Below the pieces are notes generated by a model. It was not told where the DNA came from. It saw nothing but the letters and a program-made list of their open reading frames with translations, and made no database searches. The translations under genes and the position numbers were made by a program. A stretch of DNA of 5,800 nt from an uncultured Bacteroidales bacterium (lineage in GTDB: Bacteria; Bacteroidota; Bacteroidia; Bacteroidales; Paludibacteraceae): assembly GCA_937885465.1 (NCBI GenBank), contig CAKZZM010000035.1, positions 1 through 5,800 on the forward strand. The letters run 5' to 3'. Shown here piece by piece: positions 1 to 3,100 of this stretch (position 1 is the stretch's first letter; the number at the start of each line of letters is the position of its first letter).

Positions 1-18
1 TCGCGCTCCTGACGGCTG

Positions 19-49
19 CAAAATTACTGCCGCCAAACAAATCCTAAAA
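19..49 (-). promoter_or_regulatory. Candidate Bacteroidota sigma-ABfr-type promoter reading leftward
   Basis: On the minus strand, TAATTTTG (bases 26-19) fits the Bacteroidota -7 box TAnnTTTG exactly. A TTTT (bases 49-46) lies 19 bases upstream, where the -33 box TTTG is expected at 19-21 bases, so the -33 match is 3 of 4. Transcription would start near bases 8-14 and leave the window on the left. This would serve a same-direction gene beyond base 1. The region is A/T-rich, so a chance match remains possible. Confidence 0.4.
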
Positions 50-72
50 TATGCACTTTAATGGAGGGTTAC

Positions 73-115
73 TTCTTCTTGCGAGTGGCGACAGTGTCGC
101 CACTCGCAAGAAGAA
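73..115. repeat. 43-base perfect palindrome just after the stop codon, probable transcript-end hairpin
   Basis: Two exactly complementary 21-base arms (73-93 and 95-115) surround a single central base, G94. As RNA this would be a stem of 20 pairs with a 3-base loop. The arms carry a GC-rich core around GCGAGTGGCGAC and an A/T-rich base of TTCTTCTT/AAGAAGAA. For the leftward transcript the hairpin begins 4 bases after the TAG. No T-run follows it in either direction (ATGGAGGGTTAC on the left, TCACCTACTTGG on the right), so it is not a textbook intrinsic terminator. It may still end or stabilise the 3' end of the long mRNA. Confidence 0.7.
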
Positions 116-119
116 TCAC

Positions 120-3100
120 CTACTTGGATATAACGACTCTCTCGCAAACATTGCCGACCTTGACGATATAAACGCCCGCCACAGAAGGTGAAGGCAGCAT
201 TACGCCACTCTTATACTCGGCTGAGTATATCATCCTGCCGGCTGCATCGTAGAGGCAAACATTACCTTTTATCTCACTGTCGTTCTCTACCACTATACTA
301 CCGTCTAAGACAGTTATTTTCAGTCCTTCGCTACTGAGATTATAGGTCTCGGTAGCAGTACCCGTTTGTTGAGGCGCAAAACGTATCACGAAACGGTCGG
401 TAGTCTCGCCTGCCTCTGCCTCGAAGGTATAACCCGCCTTTGAGGTTGAGAGGTTGGTGGATGTCTGCAATAGCAAATCTTCGAGAACGGCGTTCTTCAG
501 ATGACCTGTCGTGGCAAGACGGATAGTATATTCACCTGCCTCAGGCATAGATGTGCAGAGGCGCACGCTCGTTACGCTATCCGGTAAGGTATTGGCGGCA
601 AGGCTGAAGTTTTCAGAGAGGGTGTATAACTGCGGCTGAGCAGAAGCAAACGCCTTACCCAAATCTTCATTGAAGGTGTAGCCGACAGTAGCATTCGGGT
701 CAATAACGATATACGTCTGATCTTCCAACCTACCACCAATGCTGTGCATCGTCAGCAGATACTCATTGCTATAGAGGGGATTGCCATCCCTGTCGATATA
801 GGCCTCGGGGTGGCGCCTTGGTACACGTGATACCTCTGTAACACCATCGAAACTGTAATCAGCAGCCGTCCAAGTAATATCACCCGCATATTGCATCAGG
901 TAAGCACTCGTCGGGTTCAAGGCATAAGCCTTCGGGTTCTTAACTATATATCCGTTCTTCGTTCCGCACCACTCATAAATCCAGTTAGTGGTAGTGTGGT
1001 TCGTTACATCGTTATAATGAATACCTACACCCGTTCTCTCGCCCCAGCCTGCTGTCTCAGGTGATGCCGATGACACTTTCGCTGAATAGAAGCCCGGCAG
1101 ACCCATCAGTCGCCAGTTACTATCGATAACCTCGCGACCTGCTACATGGCATGCCAACTCTGCATATTCAGAGGTGCCATAGTCATCAGGCTGATTGATA
1201 CTATATCCGCCTACTTTATCCGCTGACGGGAAGTAGATATAGAGGCTCGAATATGCACCTGACGCATCAATAAAGTCTTCCTTCGTCAGTTTATGCGATA
1301 TAACGAAACCTTCGTTGGCAAGCAACTTGCCACCCCAACTCAGACCTACTGTCGCCCAGAAACTATTGATCTCTGCTCCCCAGCCGAACAAGGCCCTCAT
1401 CCAACCGGCATACTGCTGTATCACCCACTTCGTTCCGTAGCCCGGTAGTCCGTATATATCGTTCAGATTGACATCATATGGCAGGCACACTTGGAAGAGT
1501 TGCGAACGCAATCCGTCGCGGTAGTTACCCGAACCGTCGAAGATACTATCAGGGTGTAACTCAAGGGCGAAGACTATGTGCTCTATGCCGGTAACGGCTG
1601 TTTCATCACCCGACAAGCGGAATAACGAAGGCTCGTTTTTCGAGTCTGCGTGACGCAGCACAAGCAAGTCTGCCGCTACTGCCATTGAAGATGATATAGT
1701 ATCATCCACACTCGGCATCCATGCCGTCGTCAAGCGGTTGGTCTTGAAGTCGTAGATAATGCGCATGTGGAAACGAGTACTACCTTCTCCGCTGATGAGC
1801 GACTCGGTAGAGTCCGTATCGAATTTGTTATCCGGACTCTCACGGAGTCCCTTGAAATACTCTATCTTTCCGTTATAGTTACCCGTTAGTTTGATGCGAG
1901 TGTTAAGGTCGGAATATACATCTACATGGTATATCCAGTTCTGGTCGTCCTCAAACAATGCCCAATTCTCCGTGCCATTAGTAGATATCACGCCTGTTCC
2001 CGATGCGGCAGAATAGAGTTTGTTACTGCTATTACCTTTCAGCACAAGGAAGAGATCGCTCGCTACGCTCGAACCGCTCAGATAAGCACGACTAACGGCG
2101 TTGGTCTCATTATTCCAAGTGAAGCGTATATTGGCATCCGCCTCAAGGGTCTGAGAGGTATAGTCGTCGCCTTCGAGAGTATCAGAGAGACACGGACTAT
2201 AGTCGTTTGCAATAACAAACTTAATATTTGTTCCATAGGTAACAAACTTCATATTATAATGACTATAACCGCCGTTATCTTTCGAATATTCAGAATAGGT
2301 CATTGCATTATCGCTGAAACTCTTGTAGTTTGCCCATCCTCCTTCGGCTGCGTCGGTGCGGACATAGAAGTTTCCTGTATAACCGCCAATCAGTGCTCCT
2401 GTCGGCTCGCCGGAAGTGGTCTGCGAAACAACAAAGTTATAGATACCCGTACCCGAGATATCGGTCAAGTCTATTGTACGCCCTGCTACATCTGCCCAAG
2501 TGGCGACACCGTCAGCTACCGCAGTACATTTCTGTATCTTCATCGATGAGGTAACACCTGTCGCTTTGTTGATATAGAACGAAACGGTATCATTTCGTGC
2601 GTAATAATTACCCGTCGTCTTGATGACGCCGGACGGCTTATCGTGAATAGTGGCACCGCGCTGTAGATACATAACGCGGTAGTCACCTACTGAAACAGGA
2701 TACTCAACCGACACCATCGGACGACCTGTCGCGAAGGAAACGGAGAACACATAGTCGCCTTGCGAACTCGTCGTTATACCGCAGCGAGAGGTGGACCCTG
2801 ATATCTCCGTCACACCCCAAAACATCCACGGCATAGTAGTAGTGTGAGAGTCGATAGTGCCGTCGTTGGTATAGTAACAGTCTGACCCGTTCTTCTGATA
2901 TTGCTTAACGAGTGTGAAGCCGTAGGTATAATTGCCATTCAGCTCCATCGTAGCAGTGAACTCAGTGCTTCCCGGCGACAATGTGGTGAGCGACACATTC
3001 TTCACCTCTGAACCGCCTGAGCCGACTTTGTAGGTATTAACATTCACTTTATATCCCGATGCTGTCGCGTTATAGGCTATCCAGCAACCTGTTGCATAAT

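Larger units (their letters stand above)
1..119. other. Intergenic region downstream of the giant gene
   Basis: No coding region longer than a few dozen codons begins or ends here. The right third is the post-stop palindrome (73-115) and the left half holds the candidate leftward promoter (19-49). I see no ribosome binding site and start codon on either strand that would place a gene start inside these bases. Confidence 0.6.

Noticed and set aside
73..115. Classical rho-independent terminator
   Set aside because: The stem is excellent but neither side has the T-run that the class requires, so it is reported as a palindrome/probable 3'-end hairpin instead.
73..115. CRISPR repeat or integron attC site
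   Set aside because: There is only one copy with no spacer pattern, and it lacks the imperfect arms with unpaired bases that mark attC sites.
61..171. Plus-strand ATG at 61 opening a 36-codon frame through the palindrome
   Set aside because: It overlaps the hairpin and the 3' end of the giant gene, has no upstream Bacteroidota promoter on the plus strand and no recognisable product.
1926..2549. 207-codon plus-strand open frame antisense to the giant gene
   Set aside because: It lies wholly opposite a clearly coding frame with recognisable domains. Its translation is rich in Cys, Ile and Arg with no domain pattern, and I see no ribosome binding site. It is a shadow of the real gene.
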